Source of the DNA: a virus
Length of the DNA: 49,224 nucleotides
Direction: 5' to 3' (one strand)
IMG/VR virus record: IMGVR_UViG_3300033146_004398
Location: 1-49,224 of that record
The position numbers were made by a program, and so were the translations under genes. This document shows, piece by piece, positions 15,148 to 24,829 of the stretch (positions are counted from its first letter, which is position 1; every line of letters starts with the position of its first letter). The notes under the pieces are model-generated. The model ran no database searches and was not told the origin of the DNA. It saw only the letters and a list, made by a program, of their open reading frames with translations.

Positions 15148-16556
15148 TGATTGTTGGATGTGAATATAATGAAAAACACAATTCTCTTTTAATTTCGTAT
15201 TATAATAAGGAGGGTAAAATATCTTATTTAAAGAAAAAGATACATAAATCTGAATTATTTAATTGGACAATTTCTCAGAGAGCAACTGCCGATAAAAATT
15301 GGGATGGTAGATTCATACAAAGAACAAAGTGTTCTGGTAAGTGGCTATCTAAAGAAAGGGTATGTGAATTAATTGAAACTAAATTATCAAAAGAAGAATA
15401 TAATAAAATTTATAATTCTGATCATGTTCCAATTAAAACATTTTTAGATATTGAGATAGAATTATTAAGTGATGATTTTCCTGAACCAGACAAAGCTGCA
15501 ATGCCCGTCAACCTTATAACATTTTGTAATAGTAAAAATGATTGTTATGTATTAAGTACAATGAAAGATCCAGAAAACGGTACATTTTTATCTAAACATC
15601 AAGAGGAGGAAATTACTAAACAGATTCATGAATATTTTAAATCTGTAAAAAATGAAAAGGATGCGAGTATATTAACTCAAACGTTTAATATTAATTATCT
15701 TTATTTTAACACAGAAAAAGAGATGATGGAGTGTTTTTTTCATAAAGTTTTACCAAAGACACCATTAATAACTGGTTGGAATGTAATTAATTTTGATTGG
15801 GTATATTTAATGAATAGATGTAAAAATATAAAAGTTAATGCATTTAAAAATCTTCAATGTGAAAAAATTGTATCTAAACATAATAAAATTCCAATACACT
15901 CTGCAGTTTTAGATTATATGGATATGGTTATGCAAATGAAACCATATAAAGTAATTGAAAATTATACATTAGATTATTTCGCAAATCTATCATTGGGCGT
16001 TACTAAACTTAAAAATAAACATTCGTCTATGAGAGAAGCTCAAAAATTTGTAGCTGAGTTTACTAAATATAATATAATCGATGTATTAATCGTTAAAATG
16101 TTAGATGATAAACATGGATTACTAGATGTAGCTCTCAGTTTATCAAAGGTGGCTAATATAGAAGTTAATAAGGTGTTTAATCCTGTTCATATAACAGAAA
16201 CATTAATATGTAGAGAATTTTTATCAAATGGTTTAAAAATGGCAAAGGATGGTAAACCAGAAAACGCAAATAAATCTGGTACATATATAGGAGCATATGT
16301 AATGCCACCCGTTCCGGGTCATTATAAATATGTAGCATGCTATGATTTCGCTTCGATGTATCCTAATGTACAAATGCAATTTAATATTTCACCAGATTCA
16401 TATCTAGGAAAAGGCAATATTAAATTAGATGGAACTGAGATACCGACAAAAAATGAAACCTTTTTCTCAAGTAAAAGAGATTCAGTTACTCGTTCTATTT
16501 TAAATAGATTATATAATAAAAGAGTGGAAACAAAAAACAAAATGAAGGTATTATGA
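15147..16556 (+). CDS. 43: Family B DNA polymerase, N-terminal part only (split gp43)
   Basis: T4 gp43-like replicative polymerase, but only the first 469 residues. Present are the N-terminal domain, the complete 3'-5' exonuclease (Exo I FLDIEIELL, Exo II GWNVINFDWVYLMNR, Exo III YNIIDVLIVKMLDD) and palm motif A (YDFASMYPNVQ). The frame then stops at TGA after YNKRVETKNKMKVL, which is the start of the fingers helix. Fingers motif B, palm motif C (DTD) and the thumb are missing, and are not in the downstream 33 kb visible here. Split gp43 genes are known in some T4-like Aeromonas phages; a second half elsewhere in this genome is therefore likely. Alternatively the gene is disrupted. Confidence 0.85.
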   Translation: MIVGCEYNEKHNSLLISYYNKEGKISYLKKKIHKSELFNWTISQRATADKNWDGRFIQRTKCSGKWLSKERVCELIETKLSKEEYNKIYNSDHVPIKTFLDIEIELLSDDFPEPDKAAMPVNLITFCNSKNDCYVLSTMKDPENGTFLSKHQEEEITKQIHEYFKSVKNEKDASILTQTFNINYLYFNTEKEMMECFFHKVLPKTPLITGWNVINFDWVYLMNRCKNIKVNAFKNLQCEKIVSKHNKIPIHSAVLDYMDMVMQMKPYKVIENYTLDYFANLSLGVTKLKNKHSSMREAQKFVAEFTKYNIIDVLIVKMLDDKHGLLDVALSLSKVANIEVNKVFNPVHITETLICREFLSNGLKMAKDGKPENANKSGTYIGAYVMPPVPGHYKYVACYDFASMYPNVQMQFNISPDSYLGKGNIKLDGTEIPTKNETFFSSKRDSVTRSILNRLYNKRVETKNKMKVL

Positions 16557-16684
16557 AAACATATACTATAAAAATAGAAGGTGAAAATATACCCACTTTT
16601 AATCTAAGTAAGGAAAACACTAGTTGTACTTATTTTGATATAGATAAAATTATATATTGTATAGTAAATGAAAATACTAAATAA
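16553..16684 (+). CDS. 43-residue protein directly after the polymerase fragment
   Basis: ATG at 16553 overlaps the TGA of the polymerase fragment in an ATGA arrangement; TAA at 16682-16684 lies 17 bases inside the next gene. The peptide begins MKTYTIKIEGENIPTFNLSK and looks like a small beta-rich domain with two cysteines. It does not resemble polymerase fingers or palm, so it is not the missing half. Overlaps on both sides argue for a real, translationally coupled gene. Function unknown. Confidence 0.45.
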   Translation: MKTYTIKIEGENIPTFNLSKENTSCTYFDIDKIIYCIVNENTK

Positions 16685-17402
16685 CATAAAAAGATACTTT
16701 AAAAAAAATAAAAAGAAAATGGATACTGAACGATTAATAAGTTTAAAAGAAAATTTTACTGGCCAGACTTTTCAATGGATAAAAACACCAGACACTAGTC
16801 TTCTAGGTAAGATTGTTAAATGTAAAGATATTGAACCAAAAGGACGTGGATTTGTAGCGTATTTTAATGACGGTTCTAGCATAGATGCTGATAAATTAAA
16901 TAGAAATTTAATGATGATAAGCGAGGGAATGCAACCATTATCTAAAGCAGAGGTTCAAGGTATAGCTAGACCCACCATCCCTATATCTAATCCTACACAA
17001 GGACCCACTGGGGATGGACCAATTAAAATGCCAGATAATCTTAGGGAGTTTGAAACTCCAAATACTCCACCCCCTTCTCCTAATATAGGAATTTCATCTA
17101 GACAAGCCGAACCCAAGGAAAAAGTTGCTCCCGTATCTAATATGTTTAGTATGTTCAATGCAGATGAAACGAGTTTAAGCATATCTGTTAAATTAAAGTT
17201 ACCTAATAAAAAGCTATTGAAGTTAATGTATGAAAATGCAGATAATAAAGATAAATTTTTAAAAGATTTATCTGAATACGTATATTCCAAGATAAATAAG
17301 AATATAGTTGGAGAATCTTTAAAAACTAATTTAGTACCTATTAATAAAAAAACTTCATCTAAAGAAAAAAAGACGGTTGTAACCGTTACAGAGATAAAAT
17401 AA
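16668..17402 (+). CDS. Protein of unknown function with Pro-rich linker
   Basis: 244 residues. A basic N-terminal helix (RYFKKNKKKM) is followed by a small beta-rich domain (about residues 30-85, with FTGQTFQWIKT and GKIVKCKDIEPKGRGF), a disordered Pro/Gly/Thr-rich linker (about 95-150), and a C-terminal helical domain (about 160-225) with a Lys-rich tail. Met18 (16719) is an alternative start that would drop the basic helix. I recognise no family. It lies between the split polymerase and uvsX, two bases before the next gene, so probably belongs to the replication transcript. Confidence 0.55.
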   Translation: MKILNNIKRYFKKNKKKMDTERLISLKENFTGQTFQWIKTPDTSLLGKIVKCKDIEPKGRGFVAYFNDGSSIDADKLNRNLMMISEGMQPLSKAEVQGIARPTIPISNPTQGPTGDGPIKMPDNLREFETPNTPPPSPNIGISSRQAEPKEKVAPVSNMFSMFNADETSLSISVKLKLPNKKLLKLMYENADNKDKFLKDLSEYVYSKINKNIVGESLKTNLVPINKKTSSKEKKTVVTVTEIK

Positions 17403-17403
17403 A

Positions 17404-17964
17404 ATGGATAACGTAGAATATAATAAATCTAACTTATATAATGATGATAATTTTGAGTTACATTCAATAAGCGTAGGTGATTTAAATATACAAAGAAGTA
17501 AAGATAAATCTGATTCCATATGTGTTCTAATGTTTGATTTAAACGAAAGCGGTAAAATAATTAATTTATACCTATTAAAACAAATGGATTATATTAATGA
17601 TGGCACATGTTTATCGTGTCTAATTGAAGATGTAAACCATAATATCGATGATGATTCATTTGATACATTTAAAAGATGTATAAATAAGGATTTAGCTATA
17701 AAAAATGTAAACGTAGATTCATGTTATTATTTAGGTAAGATAAATCATAATGTTCCATTTTCTAAAACATACAGTTGCTACGGATTATGTTTAAATGACT
17801 ATATAAAATCCCCAGAGGGTTTTAAGTTAGATATGCCAGAATCTGAAATAAATGGAAAGACCTATAGCATTGAAAAAATGAAATTTTCAAGAGCAATAAA
17901 GGGAGAGTGTTCAGATTCACTAGTTTTATCAAGTTGCATGCTTCTTATATCTTATATTTCTTAA
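17404..17964 (+). CDS. Protein of unknown function upstream of uvsX
   Basis: 186 residues, acidic, with a relatively high cysteine count (nine). Strand patterns such as SICVLMFDLNESGKIINLYLLKQ recall the first strands of a Nudix fold, but the catalytic Nudix box (GX5EX7REX2EEXG) is absent, so I do not call it an enzyme. It begins two bases after the preceding gene and ends at the ECF-like promoter for uvsX. Confidence 0.5.
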   Translation: MDNVEYNKSNLYNDDNFELHSISVGDLNIQRSKDKSDSICVLMFDLNESGKIINLYLLKQMDYINDGTCLSCLIEDVNHNIDDDSFDTFKRCINKDLAIKNVNVDSCYYLGKINHNVPFSKTYSCYGLCLNDYIKSPEGFKLDMPESEINGKTYSIEKMKFSRAIKGECSDSLVLSSCMLLISYIS

Positions 17965-17991
17965 AACCGTTTGTTTCATTTTAGTACAAAA
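17963..17991 (+). promoter_or_regulatory. ECF-type promoter element AAAACC-N15-GTACAAAA
   Basis: AAAACC at 17963-17968 and GTACAAAA at 17984-17991 with a 15-base spacer, 16 bases before the uvsX start. It begins on the stop codon of the preceding gene. Confidence 0.6.
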
Positions 17992-18007
17992 TTAAAAAGA
18001 AAATAAC

Positions 18008-19216
18008 ATGGCTAAGACAACTTCTCAAATGCTATCTGCATTTAGTAAATTCAACGACAAATTAGAAAAAACAGTAAAAGGTAGAGTTAAGCTTAGAGGC
18101 TTTTCAGATGTAGATGAATATATTCATACGGGTAATTATTTATTAAATGCTCAGATGTCGGGTTTTCTAAGAGGAGGTTATCCAAATGCTAGAAGTTTAG
18201 GTGTATCTGGTGATTCTGGAACCGGTAAAACGTTTTTAGCAATGAATGCTATACACAATGCTCAAAAACAAGGATATGCTGCATTTTATATAGATACCGA
18301 AGGAGCTTTAGATTCAACAGACTTTAAAAGCTTTGGTATAAATATGGATATGTTAAATTATAAAAGAATGGGCGTAATATCAGAAGTAAAATTCTATATA
18401 AATGATATTATAAAATTAGCAGAAGAGTCTCCGGAAATGAAAATGATAGTTGTAGTAGATTCGTTAACTCATCTATTAACTGATAAAGAAGTATCAGATG
18501 TTGAAAAAGGACATAATGCCCAAGATATGGGACTTAGGGCTAAGGAACTTAGAGCAATGTTTAAGACATTTACTCTAGACTTATCTAATTTAAAAATACC
18601 TTTAATATTCACCGCTCATACATACGATGGTCAAGATAAGTATGCTGGTAAAACAATGAGTGGAGGCGGAGGTCCGTTATACGCAGCATCTGTTGTCATG
18701 ATGTTATCTAAGGGTCATCTTAAAGATGACGAAACCGATGATAAAAAGAAAACTGGAGTTGTAGTTAGGAGTAACACTGAGAAAAATCGTTTAGCTAAGC
18801 CTGAGAAAATAGAGTTTCATATTGGTTTTCATAAAGGTATGAATCCATACGTTGGACTTCAGGATTATATAAGCTGGGATGCATGTGGAGTGGGTAGAGG
18901 ATCTATAATTTCAGAAAAAGAATATAGCAAGTTATCTGATTCAGATAAAAAAGATTGTAGATCATTTGACAAAGATGGAAAGAAAGTATATTTTCAACCT
19001 AAGAAGGCAGCTCGTAACTATATTAATAAATGGACTGGTGAAGCTATACCCTGGAGAGAAATATTTACGGATAAAGTATTTACAGATAAAGTAATAGACG
19101 AATTAGATGAGAATGTAATAAAACCCAAGTTTAAATATAGTTCATTATCCGAAGTTTTAAAAGATGAATTCGAAGAATTAAATGCGTCAATTGAAAATCC
19201 AGATGATGATGCTTAA
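18008..19216 (+). CDS. uvsX: UvsX, RecA-family recombinase
   Basis: Strand-exchange ATPase for recombination-dependent replication and repair. The 402-residue protein (T4 UvsX has 391) has an N-terminal helical oligomerisation segment, Walker A GDSGTGKT (residues 68-75), YIDTEGA at about 94, Walker B IVVVDSL (D151), a DNA-binding loop region around KTMSGGGGP, and an acidic C-terminal tail PDDDA. It has its own ECF-like promoter and is followed, as in T4, by a small protein and the gp41 helicase: the T4 order uvsX-40-41 is kept. Confidence 0.93.
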   Translation: MAKTTSQMLSAFSKFNDKLEKTVKGRVKLRGFSDVDEYIHTGNYLLNAQMSGFLRGGYPNARSLGVSGDSGTGKTFLAMNAIHNAQKQGYAAFYIDTEGALDSTDFKSFGINMDMLNYKRMGVISEVKFYINDIIKLAEESPEMKMIVVVDSLTHLLTDKEVSDVEKGHNAQDMGLRAKELRAMFKTFTLDLSNLKIPLIFTAHTYDGQDKYAGKTMSGGGGPLYAASVVMMLSKGHLKDDETDDKKKTGVVVRSNTEKNRLAKPEKIEFHIGFHKGMNPYVGLQDYISWDACGVGRGSIISEKEYSKLSDSDKKDCRSFDKDGKKVYFQPKKAARNYINKWTGEAIPWREIFTDKVFTDKVIDELDENVIKPKFKYSSLSEVLKDEFEELNASIENPDDDA

Positions 19217-19550
19217 ATTAAAAGACGATTTAAAATTAAAATATTATTTAAATATGCATCTTAGTTGTGATTTAGATGAAAATACGGTGTTATTTGAAAT
19301 AATAAACTATATAATCTTTAATAATATAGATGGAAAAAATAAAGATATATCGTATAATAATTTAAAATTTTCAACTAAAACATTAAAATACATATTTAGT
19401 GATAACTTCAATGATGAGTCTTTTAAAAACAATATAATTTCAAATATTAAAAGTCTTATTACAAATGAATATATTAACGTTAAATCTAAATATTTTCACA
19501 TAACAAGAAAAGGAATGGAAAAATTTTACACACTAAATAATACTTACTAA
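19203..19550 (+). CDS. Small protein in the gp40 position between uvsX and helicase
   Basis: About 115 residues. Three consecutive-frame ATG codons (19203, 19206, 19209) overlap the end of uvsX; I take the first, but any of them may be used, and an earlier in-frame ATG at 19182 is less likely. The C-terminal part, KSKYFHITRKGMEKFY, looks like the wing and last helix of a winged-helix domain. T4 has gene 40 (about the same size) at this position; I see no sequence proof of homology. The stop overlaps the helicase start in a TAATG arrangement. Confidence 0.55.
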   Translation: MMMLKLKDDLKLKYYLNMHLSCDLDENTVLFEIINYIIFNNIDGKNKDISYNNLKFSTKTLKYIFSDNFNDESFKNNIISNIKSLITNEYINVKSKYFHITRKGMEKFYTLNNTY

Positions 19551-21070
19551 TGATAGATTTTATTGAAAACATCGAGCTTTTAGAGAAAATGGTATGGAAC
19601 TTTGTATTAAATCCAAATGCCGATGAGGAACTATTAAAGCCATCAAATAGTGATGAATATTTAGATAAAAAAGAATTACTAGTTAAAATAAAATCTAAGT
19701 ATTTCAATAATGAAGATTTAGAAAACACATGGAGATATGCATCTATTTTTTATAAAGATCATGGTAAAATACCAAATAAGAAAGAATTAAAGATATTCAT
19801 GGGAATAAAAAATCAAGAAATCGATGACTTAGTCTTTAATGAAATTTATAATTATAATTTATCTGAACATAATTATAGTTTTTTATATAAATATGTAAAA
19901 GCATTTGTTTTATTAAGAGGATTTAATATTTTATTAATAGATATGTTAACCACTCTAAAAACTACAAATATAAATCCAGAAAACATAGAACAGGTTATAG
20001 AGGGAGTTAGAAATAAAATGAATGATAAATTAGTAATCAATTTTGAACGTGGAAAAAACGGTTTAAATTTTTTAAATCCAACCCATCACATACAAGTTTC
20101 AAAAGAAGGACAGCCAACAGGCTTTAAATTTTTTGATATAACACAAGGCGGCGGATGGAATCCTAAAACTTTAATTGTCTTTCAGGGTAGACCCAAAGTT
20201 GGTAAATCAATAGTACTTGGAAATATAGCAACTAGATCATTTTTATCTGGTGTAAATACTGGAGTTGTAACTGTTGAATTATCCGAGGGTAAATACATGA
20301 AAAGATTGGGTTCTAATATATTGGGAATAGAAACAAAACTATATGATTCTTTTACTGAAGAAAAAGCGTTGGGAATGGTAAAAGAAAAATTAAATGAATT
20401 AGAAAAATCAGGTAGCAACTATGGAGAATTACTAGTAAAGGAATTCGCAACTGGTAGCGCAACTGCAATTGATGTTGAAAATTATTTTATACGACAAGAA
20501 AAAGAAATGGGTAAAAAATTCAAAGTCATTATTGTAGACTATATAAATTTAATGAGACCTATTAGAGAACAGGGTGGATTATATGAAAAGATTAAAGTCA
20601 TATCTGAGGAATTAAGAGGTGTTGCCGTAAGAAATGAATGGTGCGTTATAACAGCAACGCAAATAAAAAGAGACGCAATTGATGACTTTGATTTAGGTAT
20701 GGACTCAGTTGCTGAATCTTTCGGTATAATACACACAGTAGATGGATTTTATGGATTAATGAGAGGTCCACTAGAACAAAAAATGAAAATAAAATTAATT
20801 GCCAATAGAGATAATGGATACGAAGAAAGTTATAAATATTTCGATATGAAAAAGGACTATATGAGATTAGATGAATCAAATGGTGACAATAGTGAATATT
20901 ATAGCGAAGATGGCGATATAAACAGAATGGAAAACGATCTAAGAGATTCGTATAAAACAATATCTAATTCTAACGATATTGCTGAGAGTAATGGTGAAAT
21001 AGAATCAAAGAACAATTCGATTAATGTTATGACAACGGATGACTATAGTGATTTATTGGGCCAAATATAA
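19550..21070 (+). CDS. 41: Replicative DNA helicase, gp41/DnaB-like
   Basis: Hexameric 5'-3' helicase of the primosome. The 506-residue protein has an N-terminal helical domain (1-160), then a RecA-like motor with GFKFFDITQGGGWNPKTL before Walker A GRPKVGKS (213-220), the glutamate strand VVTVELSEG, Walker B VIIVDYINLM (D330), and QIKRDA plus a GFYGLMR sensor/arginine-finger region. An acidic Asn/Ser-rich tail of about 80 residues extends beyond the motor. T4 gp41 has 475 residues. No primase (gp61) is seen adjacent; it must lie outside this window or be replaced. Confidence 0.92.
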   Translation: MIDFIENIELLEKMVWNFVLNPNADEELLKPSNSDEYLDKKELLVKIKSKYFNNEDLENTWRYASIFYKDHGKIPNKKELKIFMGIKNQEIDDLVFNEIYNYNLSEHNYSFLYKYVKAFVLLRGFNILLIDMLTTLKTTNINPENIEQVIEGVRNKMNDKLVINFERGKNGLNFLNPTHHIQVSKEGQPTGFKFFDITQGGGWNPKTLIVFQGRPKVGKSIVLGNIATRSFLSGVNTGVVTVELSEGKYMKRLGSNILGIETKLYDSFTEEKALGMVKEKLNELEKSGSNYGELLVKEFATGSATAIDVENYFIRQEKEMGKKFKVIIVDYINLMRPIREQGGLYEKIKVISEELRGVAVRNEWCVITATQIKRDAIDDFDLGMDSVAESFGIIHTVDGFYGLMRGPLEQKMKIKLIANRDNGYEESYKYFDMKKDYMRLDESNGDNSEYYSEDGDINRMENDLRDSYKTISNSNDIAESNGEIESKNNSINVMTTDDYSDLLGQI

Positions 21071-21088
21071 AAAATATCATTATATGAA

Positions 21089-21634
21089 ATGAAAAGGAAA
21101 AATGAAAAACTTACAAAAAAAGAGAAAATAAAAAAATTAGAGAAAAGGGAAGATAAAATATTTAATAATAGATATAATCAAGGTGAGGGTTTAAAAGATC
21201 CCGATAGTTATCAATATTCCACATCGATACGCGTCGACCCATCATATTCCAAAAGTTATCTAGGTGATTTATATAATTATGAAGAAAACGTAGAATATAA
21301 AATATTTTTAGAACACATATTTGAAGCAATTAAAAAAAGCGATGAGTTAAACGAATTAATTAAAGAAAAGGATGGAACTAGAAATAAATTTAATAAAGAA
21401 GAAATAAATTTTCTTTTTGAAAAAGTTAGAATTATTCTAGATTCAGAAAGAGAATTTGAAAAGTTTTCAAGTTCAATATACATATTAGAAGCAATATCTA
21501 GTATAACAGCTATGGAATACAAAAAAATATTTGATTTCTTAGACTACTCACATAAGGAACTTCTTTTATCTGAGTTAAATAAAAAATATAAATTCTTAGA
21601 TTGGAGAATGAATAAAAATAATAAACTATTTTAA
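21089..21634 (+). CDS. Helical protein of unknown function
   Basis: 181 residues. A very basic N-terminal helix (about residues 1-25, repeating KxxK/KxxE) is followed by a disordered Tyr/Ser-rich stretch and a helical domain (about 65-175) rich in Glu and Lys. No family recognised. It lies between helicase gp41 and recombination nuclease gp47/46, so a role in the replication machinery is possible. The basic N-terminus would suit nucleic-acid contact. Confidence 0.5.
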   Translation: MKRKNEKLTKKEKIKKLEKREDKIFNNRYNQGEGLKDPDSYQYSTSIRVDPSYSKSYLGDLYNYEENVEYKIFLEHIFEAIKKSDELNELIKEKDGTRNKFNKEEINFLFEKVRIILDSEREFEKFSSSIYILEAISSITAMEYKKIFDFLDYSHKELLLSELNKKYKFLDWRMNKNNKLF

Positions 21635-21685
21635 AATGTATTTAGAAGATAAAATAGAAAATGAAATAAAAATAATAACGTAAAA

Positions 21686-21955
21686 ATGCAAGAGATAAAA
21701 GATGCACAATATAATATAAATTTAAAATGGTTTGAATTTGATACAGGCGATGCGGGCAAAATATGTATAAATTTTGAAAGGGTAAGATCCATAAAATACA
21801 CGGACCCAAGTAGCTTGACAATATTAATAGAATTTTTAGTAGGTTCAGAAACCATTGCATATGTTGATGCTGAAGAAGCACTCGTTGCATATAATAAAAT
21901 GAAACATATTTTAAAAGTAATTAATGTAGACAAGCTTTCTCCCCAAAATTCCTAG
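21686..21955 (+). CDS. Small acidic protein of unknown function
   Basis: 89 residues with alternating strands and one helix (AEEALVAYNKMKHIL). No motif recognised. It ends one base before the gp47 start codon, so it is probably translated with the nuclease subunits. The 51 bases upstream hold only a 15-codon frame that I do not count as a gene. Confidence 0.5.
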   Translation: MQEIKDAQYNINLKWFEFDTGDAGKICINFERVRSIKYTDPSSLTILIEFLVGSETIAYVDAEEALVAYNKMKHILKVINVDKLSPQNS

Positions 21956-21956
21956 T

Positions 21957-23093
21957 ATGAAATTAGATAACATCAATAAAATATTTTTATTGGGTGATCT
22001 TCACTTAGGAATAAGAAATAATTCCATAGAGTGGGCAAATTCACAGACACAATTTTTAATAGATTATTTTTGTAATAAAGTAGATGAATTGGGCTTTAAT
22101 CCAAAGACAGATATTTTAATACAGGAGGGCGACTGGTTTCATAATAGAGAACAAACTAATAATAGAATATGGAGTGATTCATTAAAAATATTTGAAGCTC
22201 TTTCTAAAAAATTCGAAAGGGGAATTTATATAATATTAGGAAATCATGATGTATACTATAAAGATAACAATAATATACACTCATTAAAAGGAATAGAAAA
22301 AATATTTCCAAATGTACATGTCTTTGAAAAACCAGAAGTACTAACTATAAATGAAATTAATACTTTCTTAATGTTACCTTGGATAGAAAATGAAGAAAAA
22401 ATAACAAAAACGGTTTCTTCGTATATAGGCAAAGCAGACTATATAATATGTCATGCTGATATAAAAAACTTTAAATTAAATAAATGGGTAAAACTTAATA
22501 GTGGATTAGATATAAATCTATTAAAAAACTTTAAACGAGTATACTCTGGTCACATCCATATACATCAAGAGAGTGGAAATGTATTATACACTGGAACACC
22601 TTATGAATTAGATAGAGGCGATAGGGGAAACGTTAAGGGTTTTTATACTTTAATTACTTCTAATAATACAAAAGATTCCAGTATAAAAGAAATTTTTACA
22701 GAAAATAATTTTTCCCCAAAACATATAAAAATAAATGCATTTGAATTATTAGATAAAAGGATAAGTGAAATAAAGGAAATCTTTAATAATAATTATATAG
22801 ATATAATGATGCCCATCGATAAAGCTGCGGCTTTTCCGATAACTAGATTTATGGAAATGATAAATTCATATAATCATAAGCGTATTGAATTTTTTACATA
22901 TAATACTTCTAATATAGAAACCTCTAAGAACAATGATAACATGTCTGAGGAAATAAAAGATTATGATATATATGAAATATTTATAGAGTGTTTAAAAGAA
23001 CGAAAATATTCAAAGAATATAAATGATGCAATGGAATTATATTTTAAAAAGTTACATGACAAAGTAAAAAACAAAGAAAAAGATTATGAATAA
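21957..23093 (+). CDS. 47: Recombination nuclease subunit gp47 (SbcD/Mre11-like)
   Basis: Metallophosphoesterase nuclease that works with the gp46 ATPase to resect DNA ends. All five metal-binding motifs are in order: GDLHLG (13-18), EGDWFH (D59), GNHD (95-98), a late CHAD, and SGHIHIH, followed by TGTPYELDRGD, typical of Mre11/SbcD. Length 378 residues, T4 gp47 has 339. The partner gp46 begins 29 bases downstream, the same 47-46 order as in T4. Confidence 0.92.
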   Translation: MKLDNINKIFLLGDLHLGIRNNSIEWANSQTQFLIDYFCNKVDELGFNPKTDILIQEGDWFHNREQTNNRIWSDSLKIFEALSKKFERGIYIILGNHDVYYKDNNNIHSLKGIEKIFPNVHVFEKPEVLTINEINTFLMLPWIENEEKITKTVSSYIGKADYIICHADIKNFKLNKWVKLNSGLDINLLKNFKRVYSGHIHIHQESGNVLYTGTPYELDRGDRGNVKGFYTLITSNNTKDSSIKEIFTENNFSPKHIKINAFELLDKRISEIKEIFNNNYIDIMMPIDKAAAFPITRFMEMINSYNHKRIEFFTYNTSNIETSKNNDNMSEEIKDYDIYEIFIECLKERKYSKNINDAMELYFKKLHDKVKNKEKDYE

Positions 23094-23122
23094 TAATCTA
23101 ATTACATATTTATAAAGGCACT

Positions 23123-24802
23123 ATGAAATTATTAAAGTTTGGTTGGAGAAATATATGTTCGTATGGAAATAAGTTACAGGAGTTGGTACTTTCTGATGAA
23201 CCAGAGCTAATATTAATAGAAGGTAAAAATGGAAGTGGGAAATCTTCAATAAAGGAAGCCCTTACGATATCAATGTATGGAAAATCAGCAGTAAGGAAAA
23301 CAAAGGACATACCTAATAGAAGAAATAAAAACGCATATACCATCAATGAATTTATTTCACCATCGGGAGACGTTATTAAAATAGAAAGGGGCATTGATCC
23401 AAATTTTACTAATCTAACAATAAATGGAGAATCTCATAATTTACCAGATAAACGAAAAATAGACTCTTTTTTAGAAGAAGAATTAATTCAATTTCCATTT
23501 TCAGTTTTTTCAAATACAATAAGTTTATCATTTGAAGATTTTAAATCCTTTATAAAATTAACTCCAACTGATAAAAGGAAGATAATTGATAAGATATTTG
23601 GAACAGATATATTAACTGATATATCAAATGTAGTAAAGGAAGATTCTAAAGAAAACAATATTAGCATTGGTGTATTAAAATCAGATATTGATACCAATAC
23701 AGATACTCTTGAAAAATCAAAATCTCATTTATCTATTTTAAAAACCGATATTAATATTAAGAAAGATAAAGAAATTATTGATAAGAAAAAATTAATATCT
23801 ACTAAAAATAAACTTATAGTAGATGTAAAAAATAAAGAAAGTAAAACATACTTAGAGCTAAATAAAATAAAAAAGAAACATTCTGATAAAATATTAGAAT
23901 ATAGTAAAAATTCAAGCGCTCTAATTGAAATACAGAAAAAATTAGATATTTATGCATTAAATAAATGTCCCCATTGTTTAAGTAATTTAATAGACGATGA
24001 TCATATAAGAATAAAAGATGCTATATTTTCAAAAAAGACGCTATTTGAAAATAAGAAACCTCTTTTTGAAAAGGAGATACTTAATTTATCAGATAATGAA
24101 AAAAAATATAGGCGGTTATTAGATTCTATTACAAAGGAGGAGTCTGAATTATATTTAGAAACTATTTCTTTAAAAAATTCAATAGAAACATTGGAAAATA
24201 ACAATTCTAATACTCAAACTAGTACTTTAGAAGATATTATATCAGATATAAAGTTAAAAATTAAAGATTCTAATGAAAAACTTCTTAATATAACAAAAAA
24301 ACAACAGATTTTAGTAGATATGTTAGAAATAGTATCTGATAGCGGTATTAAGCAATCGCTAATGGATAAAATAATACCCGTATTGAATACAAAGATCTTA
24401 GTAATAAGTAAAAAACTAGAGTTCAAATTTAGTTTTGAATTCGATAGTCTATTTAATCCGATTATTTCACATATGGGCGAAGAAATATCACCAGATAGTC
24501 TTTCCACTGGTGAACAAAAGAAAATGAATCTAATAGTCCTATTGGCAATGTTAGAATTAATAAAAATGAAGAATCATCAAGTAAATGTACTATTTTTAGA
24601 TGAAATATTTAGTTCTTTAGATAGAGAAAGCATATATCAGACTATAGAAATACTTAAGGATTTTTCAAAACAACATAAGTTAACTGTTTTTGTAATATCA
24701 CATGATCCACTACCTGAGGAATTATTTAATAAAAAAATAAGTATAGAAAAAAACAATTTCTTTTCGGAAATAACTATAAAAACAGCTTCTGAACACAAAT
24801 AA
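23123..24802 (+). CDS. 46: Recombination nuclease subunit gp46 (SbcC/Rad50-like)
   Basis: SMC-like ATPase partner of gp47. Order of parts: an N-terminal ABC half with Walker A GKNGSGKS (34-41), a long coiled coil (about residues 170-430) interrupted by a zinc hook C282-P-H-C285 that dimerises two molecules, and a C-terminal half with the ABC signature LSTGEQKKM and Walker B VLFLDEIFSSLD. Length 559 residues, in line with T4 gp46 (560). The reading frame is intact. Its end overlaps the start of the promoter element for the TS-family gene. Confidence 0.93.
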   Translation: MKLLKFGWRNICSYGNKLQELVLSDEPELILIEGKNGSGKSSIKEALTISMYGKSAVRKTKDIPNRRNKNAYTINEFISPSGDVIKIERGIDPNFTNLTINGESHNLPDKRKIDSFLEEELIQFPFSVFSNTISLSFEDFKSFIKLTPTDKRKIIDKIFGTDILTDISNVVKEDSKENNISIGVLKSDIDTNTDTLEKSKSHLSILKTDINIKKDKEIIDKKKLISTKNKLIVDVKNKESKTYLELNKIKKKHSDKILEYSKNSSALIEIQKKLDIYALNKCPHCLSNLIDDDHIRIKDAIFSKKTLFENKKPLFEKEILNLSDNEKKYRRLLDSITKEESELYLETISLKNSIETLENNNSNTQTSTLEDIISDIKLKIKDSNEKLLNITKKQQILVDMLEIVSDSGIKQSLMDKIIPVLNTKILVISKKLEFKFSFEFDSLFNPIISHMGEEISPDSLSTGEQKKMNLIVLLAMLELIKMKNHQVNVLFLDEIFSSLDRESIYQTIEILKDFSKQHKLTVFVISHDPLPEELFNKKISIEKNNFFSEITIKTASEHK

Positions 24803-24829
24803 AACCAATTACTAATTAATTGTATAATA
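24801..24829 (+). promoter_or_regulatory. ECF-type promoter element AAAACC-N15-GTATAATA
   Basis: AAAACC at 24801-24806 and GTATAATA at 24822-24829, 15-base spacer, identical in both halves to the element before the SSB gene. The start codon at 24834 is only four bases beyond, so transcription would begin at or just inside the ATG; a leaderless message is possible. Confidence 0.6.

Noticed and set aside
17404-17964. Nudix hydrolase
   Set aside because: Some strands look Nudix-like but the catalytic box with its Glu residues is absent, so no enzymatic call was made.
21636-21683. 15-codon frame between 21634 and 21686
   Set aside because: Too short and without supporting signals to be separated from chance in AT-rich DNA.
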